Part shown: positions 34,476 through 42,517 of the stretch, piece by piece
Position numbering within the stretch: the first letter of the stretch is position 1
How the letters are laid out: each line of letters starts with the position of its first letter
NCBI RefSeq assembly: GCF_003003235.1
Contig: NZ_PVUE01000009.1
Location: forward strand, 108,134 to 172,133
Reading direction: 5' to 3'
Length of the DNA stretch: 64,000 bases
From: Antricoccus suffuscus
Lineage (GTDB): Bacteria; Actinomycetota; Actinomycetes; Mycobacteriales; Antricoccaceae
Program-made: the position numbers and the translations under genes
The notes under the pieces: generated by a model
What the model was told of the DNA's origin: nothing
Database searches by the model: none
Seen by the model: only the letters and a program-made list of their open reading frames with translations

Positions 34476-34603
34476 CTCACCTTCAGCCCAATGATCGTCC
34501 GGGTCCAGTCGGCCGACTGATTCGAAACGCCGGGAAAGACGAGAACCTAGATATGCGGCCCAGGAAGCCCACAAGGCCCCCACCGCGTAACGAAAGGATC
34601 TTC

Positions 34604-35683
34604 ATGTTTCTCGCACTCCGCGACCTTCGCTTCGCGCGTGGCCGCTTCACTCTGATGGGGGCCGTCATCGCCCTCATCACGCTGCTTGTCGTGCTGCTGT
34701 CCGGGCTAACCGCCGGACTCGGTGCCCAGTCGGTCTCGGCGATTACCTCGCTGAACGCCGACCGAATCGTCTTCAGCGCACCCGCGGACGGTGACAGCGC
34801 GTCGTACGGTCAAAGCCGACTCGATGAGAAGCAGTTGCAGCAGTACGCCGACGCTTCCAAGGACAAGGCAACCGGCGTGACCGCGGCGACTCCGATTGGT
34901 ATCGCACAGACGAGTATGCAGAAGGGTGCCAAGCGCGTGGCTATTTCCGCGTTTGGCGTGCAGCCCAAAGGCTTTGTGACGCCGCAGGGCGTCGGTGACA
35001 ACGAGGTCGTCGTCTCCGATGCGCTTAAGGATGACGGCGTCAAGGTTGGGGACGAGATCACGATCGGCGGTACGACGTTCACCGTTGCGGCGATGCGTGC
35101 CGACTCGTCGTACAACCACACGCCCGTCGTGTGGATGGATCTGTCACAGTGGCAGTCACTCGACGCCGCCGGCGGCGCTACCTCAACCGTGCTCGCACTC
35201 AATACGACCGGCGACTACAACGGCGCCGCGCTTGAGAAGAACAGCAAAACGGTCACTGAAACGCTCGACGGTTCGCTGGGCGCGGTCGGGTCCTACTCGG
35301 CCGAGAACGGTTCGCTCACGATGATCCGGGTGCTGCTGCTCGGCATCAGCGCCGTCGTTGTGGGCGCGTTCTTCACCGTGTGGACGATCCAGCGCACACC
35401 TGACATCGCCGTACTGAAGGCGGTCGGCGCGAGCACAAAGTACGTCGTGAAAGATGCTGCGGCGCAGGCGTTCTTCGTGCTGCTGATCGGCGGCGGGATC
35501 GGTGCGCTGGTCGCTAGCGGTCTGGGTCTGCTAGCCGCGAGTGTGGTGCCCTTCGTGGTCGATGTGTCCACGACCGTCGTACCGCTGGCGCTACTGATCG
35601 CGCTCGGGATGGTCGGCGCACTTGCCGCCCTCAAGCGCATCTCGTCGGTCGACCCCATCACCGCCCTCGGCGCGGCCCGCTAG
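34604..35683 (+). CDS. ABC exporter permease, FtsX/MacB-like
   Basis: The 359-residue permease has one N-terminal helix (about 16-38), a large extracytoplasmic domain of about 210 residues, and three C-terminal helices (about 243-262, 290-315 and 325-350) making up the FtsX domain ('VWTIQRTPDIAVLKAVGAS' is the coupling region between them). This is the DevC/MacB-type half of an exporter or mechanotransducer for lipids, peptides or drugs. GAAAGGA precedes ATG 34604. The ATPase gene follows 50 bases later. It is divergent from the MMPL/two-component operon. Confidence 0.9.
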   Translation: MFLALRDLRFARGRFTLMGAVIALITLLVVLLSGLTAGLGAQSVSAITSLNADRIVFSAPADGDSASYGQSRLDEKQLQQYADASKDKATGVTAATPIGIAQTSMQKGAKRVAISAFGVQPKGFVTPQGVGDNEVVVSDALKDDGVKVGDEITIGGTTFTVAAMRADSSYNHTPVVWMDLSQWQSLDAAGGATSTVLALNTTGDYNGAALEKNSKTVTETLDGSLGAVGSYSAENGSLTMIRVLLLGISAVVVGAFFTVWTIQRTPDIAVLKAVGASTKYVVKDAAAQAFFVLLIGGGIGALVASGLGLLAASVVPFVVDVSTTVVPLALLIALGMVGALAALKRISSVDPITALGAAR

Positions 35684-35733
35684 CGCGTGCCGTACACAGC
35701 CCGAGCAAATCCTCAGTCACTTTGGAGATATAC

Positions 35734-36441
35734 ATGAGCACCACAGCACTTACCCTCAACGACGTCAGCATGATCTACCCCGACGGCGACAGCGAAATCA
35801 AAGCCCTCGACTCCGTGTCGATGGAGGTGGCCGCGGGCGAGTTCGTCGCGGTGACCGGGCCGTCCGGGTCAGGCAAGTCGACGCTTCTCGCGGTCGCCGG
35901 CCTGCTCCAGCAGCCGACCCGCGGCACGATCGAGATCGGCGGCGTCGACGTGGGCTCACTCAGGGCGAAGGACCGCACAACCGTACGCCGTGACGAGATT
36001 GGTTTCGTCTTTCAGCAGTCCAACCTGATCGGGTCACTGACCGCGCTTGAACAGCTGCAAATCGTCGCGCATCTGCGGGGCGAGAAACCATCCGACGCGA
36101 CGGACCGCGCCAAGGAGATCCTCGATCGGGTCGGGCTGCGTGACGCGGCCGGTCGCCGCCCGCATCAGCTTTCCGGCGGTCAGCGTCAACGGGTCGGAAT
36201 CGCCCGTGCCCTGATGAACACGCCGACGCTGCTGCTGGTCGATGAGCCCACCTCCGCGTTGGATAAGGAGCGCGGTGCGGCGATCCTCGACCTTCTGGGC
36301 GAGGTGACGCACGAACGCGGCGTCGCGACCGTCATGGTGACCCACGACGTGGAGCACCTCGGCTCGGTCGACCGGGTCTTCGGAATGGACGACGGCGTAC
36401 TGACCGTGCATGACACCGACCGCGGACTGCAGCCGGCGTAA
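35734..36441 (+). CDS. ABC exporter ATPase, MacB/LolD-like
   Basis: The 235-residue nucleotide-binding protein has Walker A 'GPSGSGKSTLL' (about 40-50), Q-loop 'FVFQQSNL', signature 'LSGGQRQRVGIARAL', Walker B 'LLLVDEPTSALD' and the switch histidine in 'MVTHDVEHL'. It pairs with the permease encoded directly upstream to form a MacB-type exporter. GGAGA stands before ATG 35734. A terminator hairpin follows the gene. Confidence 0.95.
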   Translation: MSTTALTLNDVSMIYPDGDSEIKALDSVSMEVAAGEFVAVTGPSGSGKSTLLAVAGLLQQPTRGTIEIGGVDVGSLRAKDRTTVRRDEIGFVFQQSNLIGSLTALEQLQIVAHLRGEKPSDATDRAKEILDRVGLRDAAGRRPHQLSGGQRQRVGIARALMNTPTLLLVDEPTSALDKERGAAILDLLGEVTHERGVATVMVTHDVEHLGSVDRVFGMDDGVLTVHDTDRGLQPA

Positions 36442-36477
36442 CGTCCTGGTCGAATACCGGCTCCTTGTCGACCCAAC

Positions 36478-36517
36478 GTCCTCCCTGTGCCGCCTTTTTA
36501 GAGGGCACTAGGAGGAC
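36478..36517 (+). terminator. Terminator hairpin after the ABC operon
   Basis: GTCCTCC (36478-36484) pairs with GGAGGAC (36511-36517) and, past a two-base internal loop, GTGCC pairs with GGCAC; TTT follows. It sits 36 bases after the ATPase gene. Confidence 0.6.
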
Positions 36518-36554
36518 TTTGGCGTGACCTGGGGCGCAGCCGGTCATGCGGCAT

Positions 36555-36566
36555 CTGCGTAATCTG
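36555..36566 (+). promoter_or_regulatory. Leaderless -10 region CTGCGTAATCTG
   Basis: TAATCT (36560-36565) ends six bases before ATG 36572 with no ribosome-binding site. The surrounding CTGCGTAATCTG, the five-base spacer length and the following ATGGCTGA are identical to those before the cupin gene at 40235. Confidence 0.55.
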
Positions 36567-36571
36567 GGCTT

Positions 36572-37528
36572 ATGGCTGATTCGGAACATCGCACGCCGCT
36601 GACAGACACCACAGAATTCGCGCCTGAGTGGACCGCGCCCGTCCCTTATATGCAGCGCACCCGAGACTGGTATCTCGCGCTCGGCTACGGCAACCCCTAC
36701 CGGTGGGCGCATTACGCCGAGGTCCCGTTCGCCTCGCTCGCGAAGCCGCTTGCCGAATCCCGGCTGGCGCTGATCACGACCGCTGCGCCGTACCAAGAGG
36801 GCAAAGGGGACCAGGGCCCGGGAGCGCCGTACAACGCGGCGGCAAAGTTCTACGAGGTCTACTCGGGGCGCACAGACGAGGACCACGACCTGCGGATATC
36901 GCACGTCGCGATCGACCGCACTCACACGACTGCCGCCGACAGTGGCACCTACTTCCCACTACCGGCTCTGCGTGACGCGGTGACCGCTGGCCGGATCGGC
37001 GCTCTCACGGAGCGATTCCACGGGGCGCCCACCAACCGCAGCCAGCGGCGCACGCTGGAGGTCGACTGCCCGCGGCTCCTAGAGCTCTGCCGGGACGACG
37101 GCGCCGACGCCGCGGTGCTCGTGCCCAACTGTCCGGTTTGCCATCAGACTCTCTCGCTCGTCGCGCGGTACCTCGAGTCCAACGGGATCCCCACCGTGGT
37201 GATGGGCGCGGCGAAGGACATCGTGGAGTACGCCGGCGTACCGCGGTTCGCGTTCAGCGACTTCCCGCTGGGCAATGCGGCCGGCCGACCGGGCGATCCG
37301 CGGTCGCAGGCCGACACGCTGGAGTTCGCGCTTCGGGTGCTCGAGTCCGCGCCCGGTCCGCGTACGACGGTGCAAAACCCGTTAGCGTGGGTAGGGCCCG
37401 ATGACTGGCGGATGGACTATTGCAACGTCGACCGGGTCTCGCCCGAGGAGTTGGCCAGGCTGCGCGCTGAGAACGACGCGATCAAGGAGACCGCCCGCGC
37501 GGTCCGCGAATCGACCATCAAGACATGA
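36572..37528 (+). CDS. GrdB-like (glycine/sarcosine/betaine reductase selenoprotein B family) protein with CxxC
   Basis: The 318-residue protein is a homologue of the substrate-binding B subunit of glycine, betaine and D-proline reductases. Family features are 'RLALITTAAPYQEG', 'LRISHVAIDRTHT', 'FPLPALRDAVTAGRIGAL' and 'FPLGNAAGRPGD'. At the site where the anaerobic enzymes have selenocysteine, this protein reads 'VLVPNCPVCHQT', that is Cys187 and Cys190, with ordinary TGT and TGC codons. The reductase partner proteins (GrdA, GrdC/D, thioredoxin system) are not nearby, so the reaction is probably different; thiol-based reduction or C-S chemistry is conceivable. It overlaps the CoA-transferase gene by four bases, implying a joint pathway. 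Confidence 0.78.
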   Translation: MADSEHRTPLTDTTEFAPEWTAPVPYMQRTRDWYLALGYGNPYRWAHYAEVPFASLAKPLAESRLALITTAAPYQEGKGDQGPGAPYNAAAKFYEVYSGRTDEDHDLRISHVAIDRTHTTAADSGTYFPLPALRDAVTAGRIGALTERFHGAPTNRSQRRTLEVDCPRLLELCRDDGADAAVLVPNCPVCHQTLSLVARYLESNGIPTVVMGAAKDIVEYAGVPRFAFSDFPLGNAAGRPGDPRSQADTLEFALRVLESAPGPRTTVQNPLAWVGPDDWRMDYCNVDRVSPEELARLRAENDAIKETARAVRESTIKT

Positions 37529-38742
37529 CCAGCAGTGAGAATGCATCCAGTGACAAGGCATTCAGTGACGTAAAGATCCTTGATTTCACACAAGTGTTCG
37601 CCGGGCCGGTCGGCACTCACCAGTTCGCGCTGCAGGGCGCCGACGTCATTAAGGTCGAACCGCGCGGTGGCGAGGACATCCGGCGGTCGGCGCTAGGCGA
37701 CGAGTGGTCTGCGCGAGGGCTTGCTCCGAGTTTCATGGCGTTTAACGCCAACAAGCGCGGCTTGACACTTGATTTGAAAAAGCCGGCAGCCGTTGACATC
37801 GTCAAGCGACTAGCCGCCGAGGCAGACGTCGTGTGGGAGAACTTCCGACCAGGCGTGATGGATCGGCTCGGCATCGGGTACGACGTGCTCGCCGAACTCA
37901 ACCCACAACTGATCTACTGCAGCGTCTCGGGATTCGGTACGACGGGACCGGAACGCGCGACCGCGACCTTCGACGGCAAGATTCAGGCGATGTCCGGGCT
38001 GATGTCGCTGACCGGCGACCCGAGCGGCGGGCCGATGAGGGCCGGGATCGCGCTTGCCGATCTGGCTGCCGGGCTCACCGCCGCTTTCGCCGTTTCGACC
38101 GCGTTGCACCAGCGATCGCGCACCGGCCGCGGGCAGTTCGTCGACGTGGCGATGTTCGACTCGATGCTGAGCCTGATGTCCGACCAGATCGCCGAATACA
38201 CCGTCCTCGGCGAGCTTCGGCAACAGGCGGGCAATCTATCTGTCACCAGAAAGCCGACCGCCGACCGGTTTCGCTGCGGATCGGGTTTCATCGTGTTGGC
38301 GGTGCTTTCGGACCGCCAGTTCGAGTCGCTACTGCGCACGCTCGGACGAGCGGACGCGCTCAATGACCCGAGGTACGCCGACTGGCAGGCGCGGACGGCC
38401 AACACGGTCGCATTGCGCGCGCTCATCGAGGACGCGATGGACGGCGGGGACCCGCGCGACTGGGAGCGACGCCTCACCGACGCCGACGTACCGTGCGCGT
38501 CGATCCTGACGATCGCCGAGGCGATCGACCATCCTCAGCTCGAGCACCGCAACCTCATCCGGACCGTCGATACGGCGTACGGTCCGGTCACGCTCGCGGG
38601 AGCCGGCTTCGAGCTGCGGCATGGCAACGGCGGCATCGATCGTACGGCGCCGCAGGTCGGCGAGCACACCGACGAGGTCCTCGCCGAGGCCGGTTTCAGC
38701 ACATCCGAGATCGCGCAGCTGAGGGCGGACCAAGTCGTCTGA
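37525..38742 (+). CDS. Family III CoA-transferase (CaiB/BaiF type)
   Basis: The 405-residue protein is a class III acyl-CoA transferase, moving CoA between carboxylic acids. Conserved segments are 'VKILDFTQVFAGPVG' near the N terminus, 'VIKVEPRGGEDIRR', 'NANKRGLTLDLKKPAA', 'VWENFRPGVMDRLGIGYDVL' and 'SVSGFGTTGPE'; the catalytic aspartate is in 'AGIALADLAAG' (about 174). It begins at the ATG inside the stop of the GrdB-like gene. Substrates are unknown. The stop codon is in the first unit of a 16-bp tandem repeat. Confidence 0.9.
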   Translation: MTSSENASSDKAFSDVKILDFTQVFAGPVGTHQFALQGADVIKVEPRGGEDIRRSALGDEWSARGLAPSFMAFNANKRGLTLDLKKPAAVDIVKRLAAEADVVWENFRPGVMDRLGIGYDVLAELNPQLIYCSVSGFGTTGPERATATFDGKIQAMSGLMSLTGDPSGGPMRAGIALADLAAGLTAAFAVSTALHQRSRTGRGQFVDVAMFDSMLSLMSDQIAEYTVLGELRQQAGNLSVTRKPTADRFRCGSGFIVLAVLSDRQFESLLRTLGRADALNDPRYADWQARTANTVALRALIEDAMDGGDPRDWERRLTDADVPCASILTIAEAIDHPQLEHRNLIRTVDTAYGPVTLAGAGFELRHGNGGIDRTAPQVGEHTDEVLAEAGFSTSEIAQLRADQVV

Positions 38743-38785
38743 AACCCAAGTCGTCGGAAATCCAAGTCGTCTGAAATCCAAGTCT
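38730..38785 (+). repeat. 16-bp tandem repeat, about 3.5 units, spanning the CoA-transferase stop
   Basis: Units CCAAGTCGTCTGAAAC (38730-38745), CCAAGTCGTCGGAAAT (38746-38761), CCAAGTCGTCTGAAAT (38762-38777) and a partial CCAAGTCT follow each other. The TGA of the first unit is the gene's stop codon. Confidence 0.9.
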
Positions 38786-38815
38786 CGGGCTAGCGGTGCC
38801 GCGTTGCGGGCGCGC

Positions 38816-38983
38816 TCATGTTTGCTTTACAAACCTTAAATAGAACGCCACAAACACCAGTACGATGCCGATATTTACCATTAGCCGCGGCCAGAATTGG
38901 TGACGGAAAAACAGGACATCCACGCCGACTATGACCGCAACCATCACGACCACGTAAATTATCCCCACGGCCTGCCTGCCCAT
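38816..38983 (-). CDS. Small two-helix membrane protein, 55 residues
   Basis: A short frame of 55 codons encodes two clear membrane helices: 'GIIYVVVMVAVIVGVDVLFF' (residues 7-26) and a second at about 36-52 containing 'VNIGIVLVFVAFYL', joined by the basic loop 'RHQFWPRLM', with a short basic C terminus. Codons for hydrophobic residues and third-position GC look genuine. I recall similar short actinobacterial proteins without assigned function. The ATG at 38983 has AAGGA touching it, too close to act as a ribosome-binding site; TATCAC six bases upstream could be a weak leaderless -10 box. GTG at 38968 is an alternative start. Confidence 0.7.
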   Translation of the reverse strand: MGRQAVGIIYVVVMVAVIVGVDVLFFRHQFWPRLMVNIGIVLVFVAFYLRFVKQT

Positions 38984-39083
38984 TCCTTAGTGATAGCACG
39001 CGCGGCTGAGTGCAACAAGCGCCGCGACGATTGAAATGGGACGTTTGCGGTGGCTCCTTGTCGGCAACTCGAGCGAGGTTGAT

Positions 39084-40172
39084 TCAGCGGACCGGGGGAA
39101 GGATCTTCCGGTTCACGAGTACGTCGAACCAATGCCGGAATGACTCTTCGGTGTCGCAGACGCCGCCGAAGCCGGCCTGCTTGATCTTGATCGAGCTGAC
39201 GAGCGCCGGCGGTGGCGGATCGGTTGCCCCATAGGCAAAGCAGAAGTCTGCGTAGTGGTGCGACTCGCCCAGTACGTCGTTGAGAGAAGTGGGCCGCAGC
39301 CCGTTGGCCCGGACGATGCGGTCCCATACCTCCGCCTGCGTGGGCAAAAATTCCGCAAGTCGAGTAGGGCGGTCCGGTCCGGGCTCTAAACCAAGGGCCT
39401 GCGCGAACGACGGCCACAGATCCCGCCACTCGGCAACTTCTCCGTTGGTCAGGTTGAAGTGTTGACCGGCGGCAGCGGCCGCCTCGGCCGCCCAGCGAAT
39501 CGCATCAGCGACGAGCCGACAGTCGACGGCCTGCCAGACGTACGACGCTCCGCCGGGAAAGCCGAACGGCAGGCCGGTCTCACGACAGATAGCGGCGTAC
39601 ACCCCGATGACCGGTGGCAGGTTCATCGCGACGCCGACGTTGGGACCGACGATGATCTGCGGACGCATGATCGTGAAGTCGAAGCCGGCGGACGCGGCCG
39701 TCTCCTTGAGGTAGTCCTCCTGAAGCCAGTAGAAGTTTGCGTGCTTGTCGCGGGACTGTCGTTCGCGGGCCGGGATCGGCACCCGGTGGAGGTGTACGCC
39801 GTACGCCTTAGTGCCCTGCAGGATCGTCACGTGCCGCAGTTCAGCGGCGCGCGATAGCGGCTCGAGCAGATTGCGAAGCATGGCGAGGTTGGTCTGCATC
39901 TGGTCGTCGTCGGTCCAGCCGCGCACGAGTCCGGGCTTCTCGTACACCGCCGTATAGACGAGGTGAGTGACGTCCTTCAGTGTTGCCGACGCGGTTTCGC
40001 AGGCGGAGCGATCGGTGAGATCCAGGGGGATAAAGCGATACTGCCGGCTGGTGGACAGCTCCGGCTTTCGCCGGGATGTGGCGACCACATCCCAGCCATC
40101 GCGCAGAAAGCGCTCGACGGTGGCCGCCCCGACGAGGCCGCTCGCGCCCGCGACCAGTACAACGTTTGCCAT
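39084..40172 (-). CDS. NAD(P)-dependent SDR, PRISE/VEP1-like reductase
   Basis: The 362-residue extended short-chain reductase has the Rossmann motif 'VAGASGLVGAATVERFL' (about 7-23) and 'TSRRKPEL' as cofactor-specificity segment. 'NFYWLQEDYL' (about 146-155) corresponds to the 'NFYYxxED' motif of the progesterone 5-beta-reductase/iridoid synthase (PRISE) family, where the Tyr is catalytic. Bacterial PRISE enzymes reduce alpha,beta-unsaturated ketones. GAGGGCGAG lies before ATG 40172. It is divergent from the cupin gene with a 62-bp gap. Confidence 0.85.
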   Translation of the reverse strand: MANVVLVAGASGLVGAATVERFLRDGWDVVATSRRKPELSTSRQYRFIPLDLTDRSACETASATLKDVTHLVYTAVYEKPGLVRGWTDDDQMQTNLAMLRNLLEPLSRAAELRHVTILQGTKAYGVHLHRVPIPARERQSRDKHANFYWLQEDYLKETAASAGFDFTIMRPQIIVGPNVGVAMNLPPVIGVYAAICRETGLPFGFPGGASYVWQAVDCRLVADAIRWAAEAAAAAGQHFNLTNGEVAEWRDLWPSFAQALGLEPGPDRPTRLAEFLPTQAEVWDRIVRANGLRPTSLNDVLGESHHYADFCFAYGATDPPPPALVSSIKIKQAGFGGVCDTEESFRHWFDVLVNRKILPPVR

Positions 40173-40218
40173 CTCGCCCTCCGCACCGGTGGTATGGCCA
40201 CCTACCGTACGTGGCCCC

Positions 40219-40230
40219 TGCGTAATCTGT
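40219..40230 (+). promoter_or_regulatory. Leaderless -10 region CTGCGTAATCTG
   Basis: TAATCT (40223-40228) ends six bases before ATG 40235, no ribosome-binding site. Same 12-mer and spacing as before the GrdB-like gene at 36572. Confidence 0.55.
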
Positions 40231-40234
40231 ACCC

Positions 40235-40756
40235 ATGGCTGATGACACTTGCGAAGGTACAGACGAAGTTGTGGGCGCGGGCGCTTCCGGCGTACCCGAT
40301 CCGGACGTGATTGACGCGTTTCACCGCAGGCTGCATCACATTGCGCCCGGCGCGTTCAGCAGCGATACGTCGCAGACCACTGGAATGCGACGAGTCGAGG
40401 CCATCAGCGGCAAGACGGTCGGGTCCGAGAACCTTTGGATGGGCCAGACCCACGTCGCACCCTCGACTAACTCGGCTAACCACCATCACGGCAAGTCCGA
40501 GACCGCGATCTACGTCGCCAGCGGCAACCCGCGCTTCGTCTTCCTCGACATCGACCAGACGCCGCCGGTGGAGACCGTCGTAGAGACCAAGCCGGGCGAC
40601 TACATCTTTGTGCCGCCGTTCGTGCCGCACCGCGAGGAAAACCCGGATCCCGACAACGAGGCCGTGGTGGTGATTGCGCGTACGACGCAGGAAGCAATCG
40701 TCGTCAATCTGCCTGACCTGAAGTGGGACGGTCCGGTCCGCACAACTGCCGGCTAG
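40235..40756 (+). CDS. Cupin-domain protein
   Basis: The 173-residue protein has a single cupin barrel. The first metal-binding motif is 'NSANHHHGKSETAIYVASG' (about 79-97) with three adjacent histidines and a glutamate, and the second is 'PGDYIFVPPFVPHREENPD' with a further histidine. This is a metal-dependent enzyme or sensor of unknown substrate. It is divergent from the PRISE-like reductase and precedes the alcohol dehydrogenase, though the 121-bp gap with its own inverted repeat suggests separate transcription from the latter. Confidence 0.85.
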   Translation: MADDTCEGTDEVVGAGASGVPDPDVIDAFHRRLHHIAPGAFSSDTSQTTGMRRVEAISGKTVGSENLWMGQTHVAPSTNSANHHHGKSETAIYVASGNPRFVFLDIDQTPPVETVVETKPGDYIFVPPFVPHREENPDPDNEAVVVIARTTQEAIVVNLPDLKWDGPVRTTAG

Positions 40757-40777
40757 CCGCCGCTCCACCTCGAATAA

Positions 40778-40803
40778 CGTCATACGAACCGCTTGTTATG
40801 ACG
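40778..40803. promoter_or_regulatory. Inverted repeat CGTCATA-N12-TATGACG
   Basis: Perfect 7-base arms (40778-40784 and 40797-40803) lie 75 bases before the alcohol dehydrogenase gene, with a nested ATAAC/GTTAT pair. No T-run follows, so it is more likely an operator than a terminator. Confidence 0.4.
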
Positions 40804-40877
40804 CGCGAAACCGATGACATTATCCAAAGGACGTCCTTGTGCCGTAGGTTCGAAAGAACAACGGCGAAGGGTGCGTA

Positions 40878-42008
40878 ATGATTAAGTCGCAGGCAGCGAT
40901 CCTAAGGAATTTGCACGAGGACTGGTCGGTCGAAGAGATCACTCTCGACTCGCCCAAGCATGGAGAGGTTCTAGTCGAGCTCGCGGCCACCGGACTGTGC
41001 CATTCAAACGAGCACATTCGTACCGGTGACCTGCCCGGTCTGCTACCGATGATTCCGGGGCACGAGGGAGCCGGCGTCGTGCAGGAGATCGGCCCGGGCG
41101 TCGATCATCTCAAGGTCGGCGATCATGTGGTCACGATGTTTGTCCCGTCCTGCGGTCGATGCGAGATGTGCGTCGGGGGACACCAGAACCTGTGCGACAG
41201 CAACGCGAGCATCGGCAAGGGTTTGCAGCTGTTTGACGGAACCGCGCGCCATCACGCGGCCGATGGCACGGACCTCGCGACCGAGTCGCGGGTCGGTTCT
41301 GGCGCGCGGCACACCGTGCTGCACTCGACTGCCTGCGTAAAGATCCCCGATGACATCCCGCTCAACCGGGCTTGCCTGCTCGGCTGCGGTGTCGTCACGG
41401 GATTCGGTTCGGCGGTGTACGCCGGCGGCGGCATCAAGCCCGGCGAAACCGCGATCATCGTAGGCGCCGGTGGCGTCGGTGCGAACGCCGTACAAGGCGC
41501 GCGGCTGGCCGGCGCCGAGCAGATCGTCGCGGTCGATCCGGTGCCGTGGAAGCTAGAGCAGGCTAAGAAGTTCGGTGCGACTCATGGCGCCGCATCCCTC
41601 GACGAGGCATTCGAGCTGGTTCGGGAGATCACTCACGGGACGATGGGACACCAGGTCATCATGACGATGGGTGTCGGCGACGGCTCGACAATGATGAAGG
41701 TCAGCGCACTAGTCGGCAAGCGCGGCCGGATCATCATCACCAACATTCATCCCGCCGCGGAAACCCAGGTCAACCTGAGCATGATGGAGATCGCGGTCTA
41801 CGAAAAGCAGATCCACGGCTCGTTGTATGGCTCGACCAATCCCCGCAGCGCCATCCCGCGTCTGCTGCGGCTGTACCGCAACGGTCAGCTCGACCTCGAC
41901 GGGTTGGTCACCAAGACCTACTCGCTGGAGCAGATCAACGAAGGTTTCACCGACATGCTCGAAGGTCGCAACATCCGCGGAGTCATTGAATTCTCGCCCT
42001 CGAACTAG
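40878..42008 (+). CDS. Zinc-dependent alcohol dehydrogenase, NDMA-dependent type
   Basis: The 376-residue medium-chain dehydrogenase has catalytic zinc ligands in 'TGLCHSNEHIR' and 'PGHEGAGVV', the structural zinc cysteines in 'CGRCEMCVGGHQNLC', and the cofactor motif 'IIVGAGGVGANAVQGA' (about 194-209). 'HNE'-type residues and overall sequence place it with actinobacterial NDMA-dependent alcohol dehydrogenases (often called Rxyl_3153 family), which hold NAD(H) tightly and need an external electron acceptor. Its end overlaps the convergent XRE gene by four bases. The substrate alcohol is unknown. Confidence 0.9.
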   Translation: MIKSQAAILRNLHEDWSVEEITLDSPKHGEVLVELAATGLCHSNEHIRTGDLPGLLPMIPGHEGAGVVQEIGPGVDHLKVGDHVVTMFVPSCGRCEMCVGGHQNLCDSNASIGKGLQLFDGTARHHAADGTDLATESRVGSGARHTVLHSTACVKIPDDIPLNRACLLGCGVVTGFGSAVYAGGGIKPGETAIIVGAGGVGANAVQGARLAGAEQIVAVDPVPWKLEQAKKFGATHGAASLDEAFELVREITHGTMGHQVIMTMGVGDGSTMMKVSALVGKRGRIIITNIHPAAETQVNLSMMEIAVYEKQIHGSLYGSTNPRSAIPRLLRLYRNGQLDLDGLVTKTYSLEQINEGFTDMLEGRNIRGVIEFSPSN

Positions 42009-42385
42009 GGCGCGTCGGAGCTCGGCTTGGCGCGCCGGGACTTCTTTGCCGACGTGGCGGCGATCATTGACTGATATACCTCGGTCAATGCGCGCCGCTG
42101 TGCCGCGGTAAGGCCCGGGTCTTCGGCTACCGCGTCGAGTACGGCGCGGCGTCGTACGTCTGGCTTCGACCGTCCCAGGAGGTCGTCGACCGAGGTCCGC
42201 AGCGACTTGGCGATCCCTTCGAGTACCTGCTCGGAGGGTTCGCGTAGCCCGTGCTCGATCTGCGACAGGTATGGGTTCGAGATGCCCGCCATTGATGCCA
42301 GTTGGCGCATTGGTAAAGCGGCGATCTCCCGCTGTCGGCGGATGATCTCGCCGAGCGTTGTCTCCATATCGTCGTTGTCGGTCAT
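42005..42385 (-). CDS. XRE-family helix-turn-helix regulator
   Basis: The 126-residue protein has an N-terminal Cro/CI-type helix-turn-helix (about 12-68) with 'MRQLASMAGISNPYLSQIEHGLREPS'. The C-terminal half is helical and ends in a basic tail ('AKKSRRAKPSS'). ATG 42385 is supported by TAATAT exactly six bases upstream, indicating a leaderless transcript. It is divergent from phaC, 133 bp away, so it may regulate polyhydroxyalkanoate synthesis; a TTAGC half-site like those before the phasin gene overlaps its -10 region. Confidence 0.87.
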   Translation of the reverse strand: MTDNDDMETTLGEIIRRQREIAALPMRQLASMAGISNPYLSQIEHGLREPSEQVLEGIAKSLRTSVDDLLGRSKPDVRRRAVLDAVAEDPGLTAAQRRALTEVYQSMIAATSAKKSRRAKPSSDAP

Positions 42386-42391
42386 CCGCCG

Positions 42392-42397
42392 ATATTA
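42392..42397 (-). promoter_or_regulatory. Leaderless -10 box TAATAT
   Basis: On the minus strand TAATAT ends six bases before ATG 42385 of the XRE gene; no ribosome-binding site is present. Confidence 0.55.
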
Positions 42398-42517
42398 GCG
42401 AGAACTGTTGCGTCGCAGCGATCCGGCGTAAGGTCTGGCTCAACCAAGGCTGAGAAAGGTCTTGGCGCATCTATTGGCGAGTTACGGCGACGTACCCCGG
42501 ACGATGGTGAGCGTGCG

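Noticed and set aside
37121..37150. Selenocysteine insertion in the GrdB-like protein
   Set aside because: The codons at the critical site are TGT and TGC, not TGA, so both residues are ordinary cysteines.
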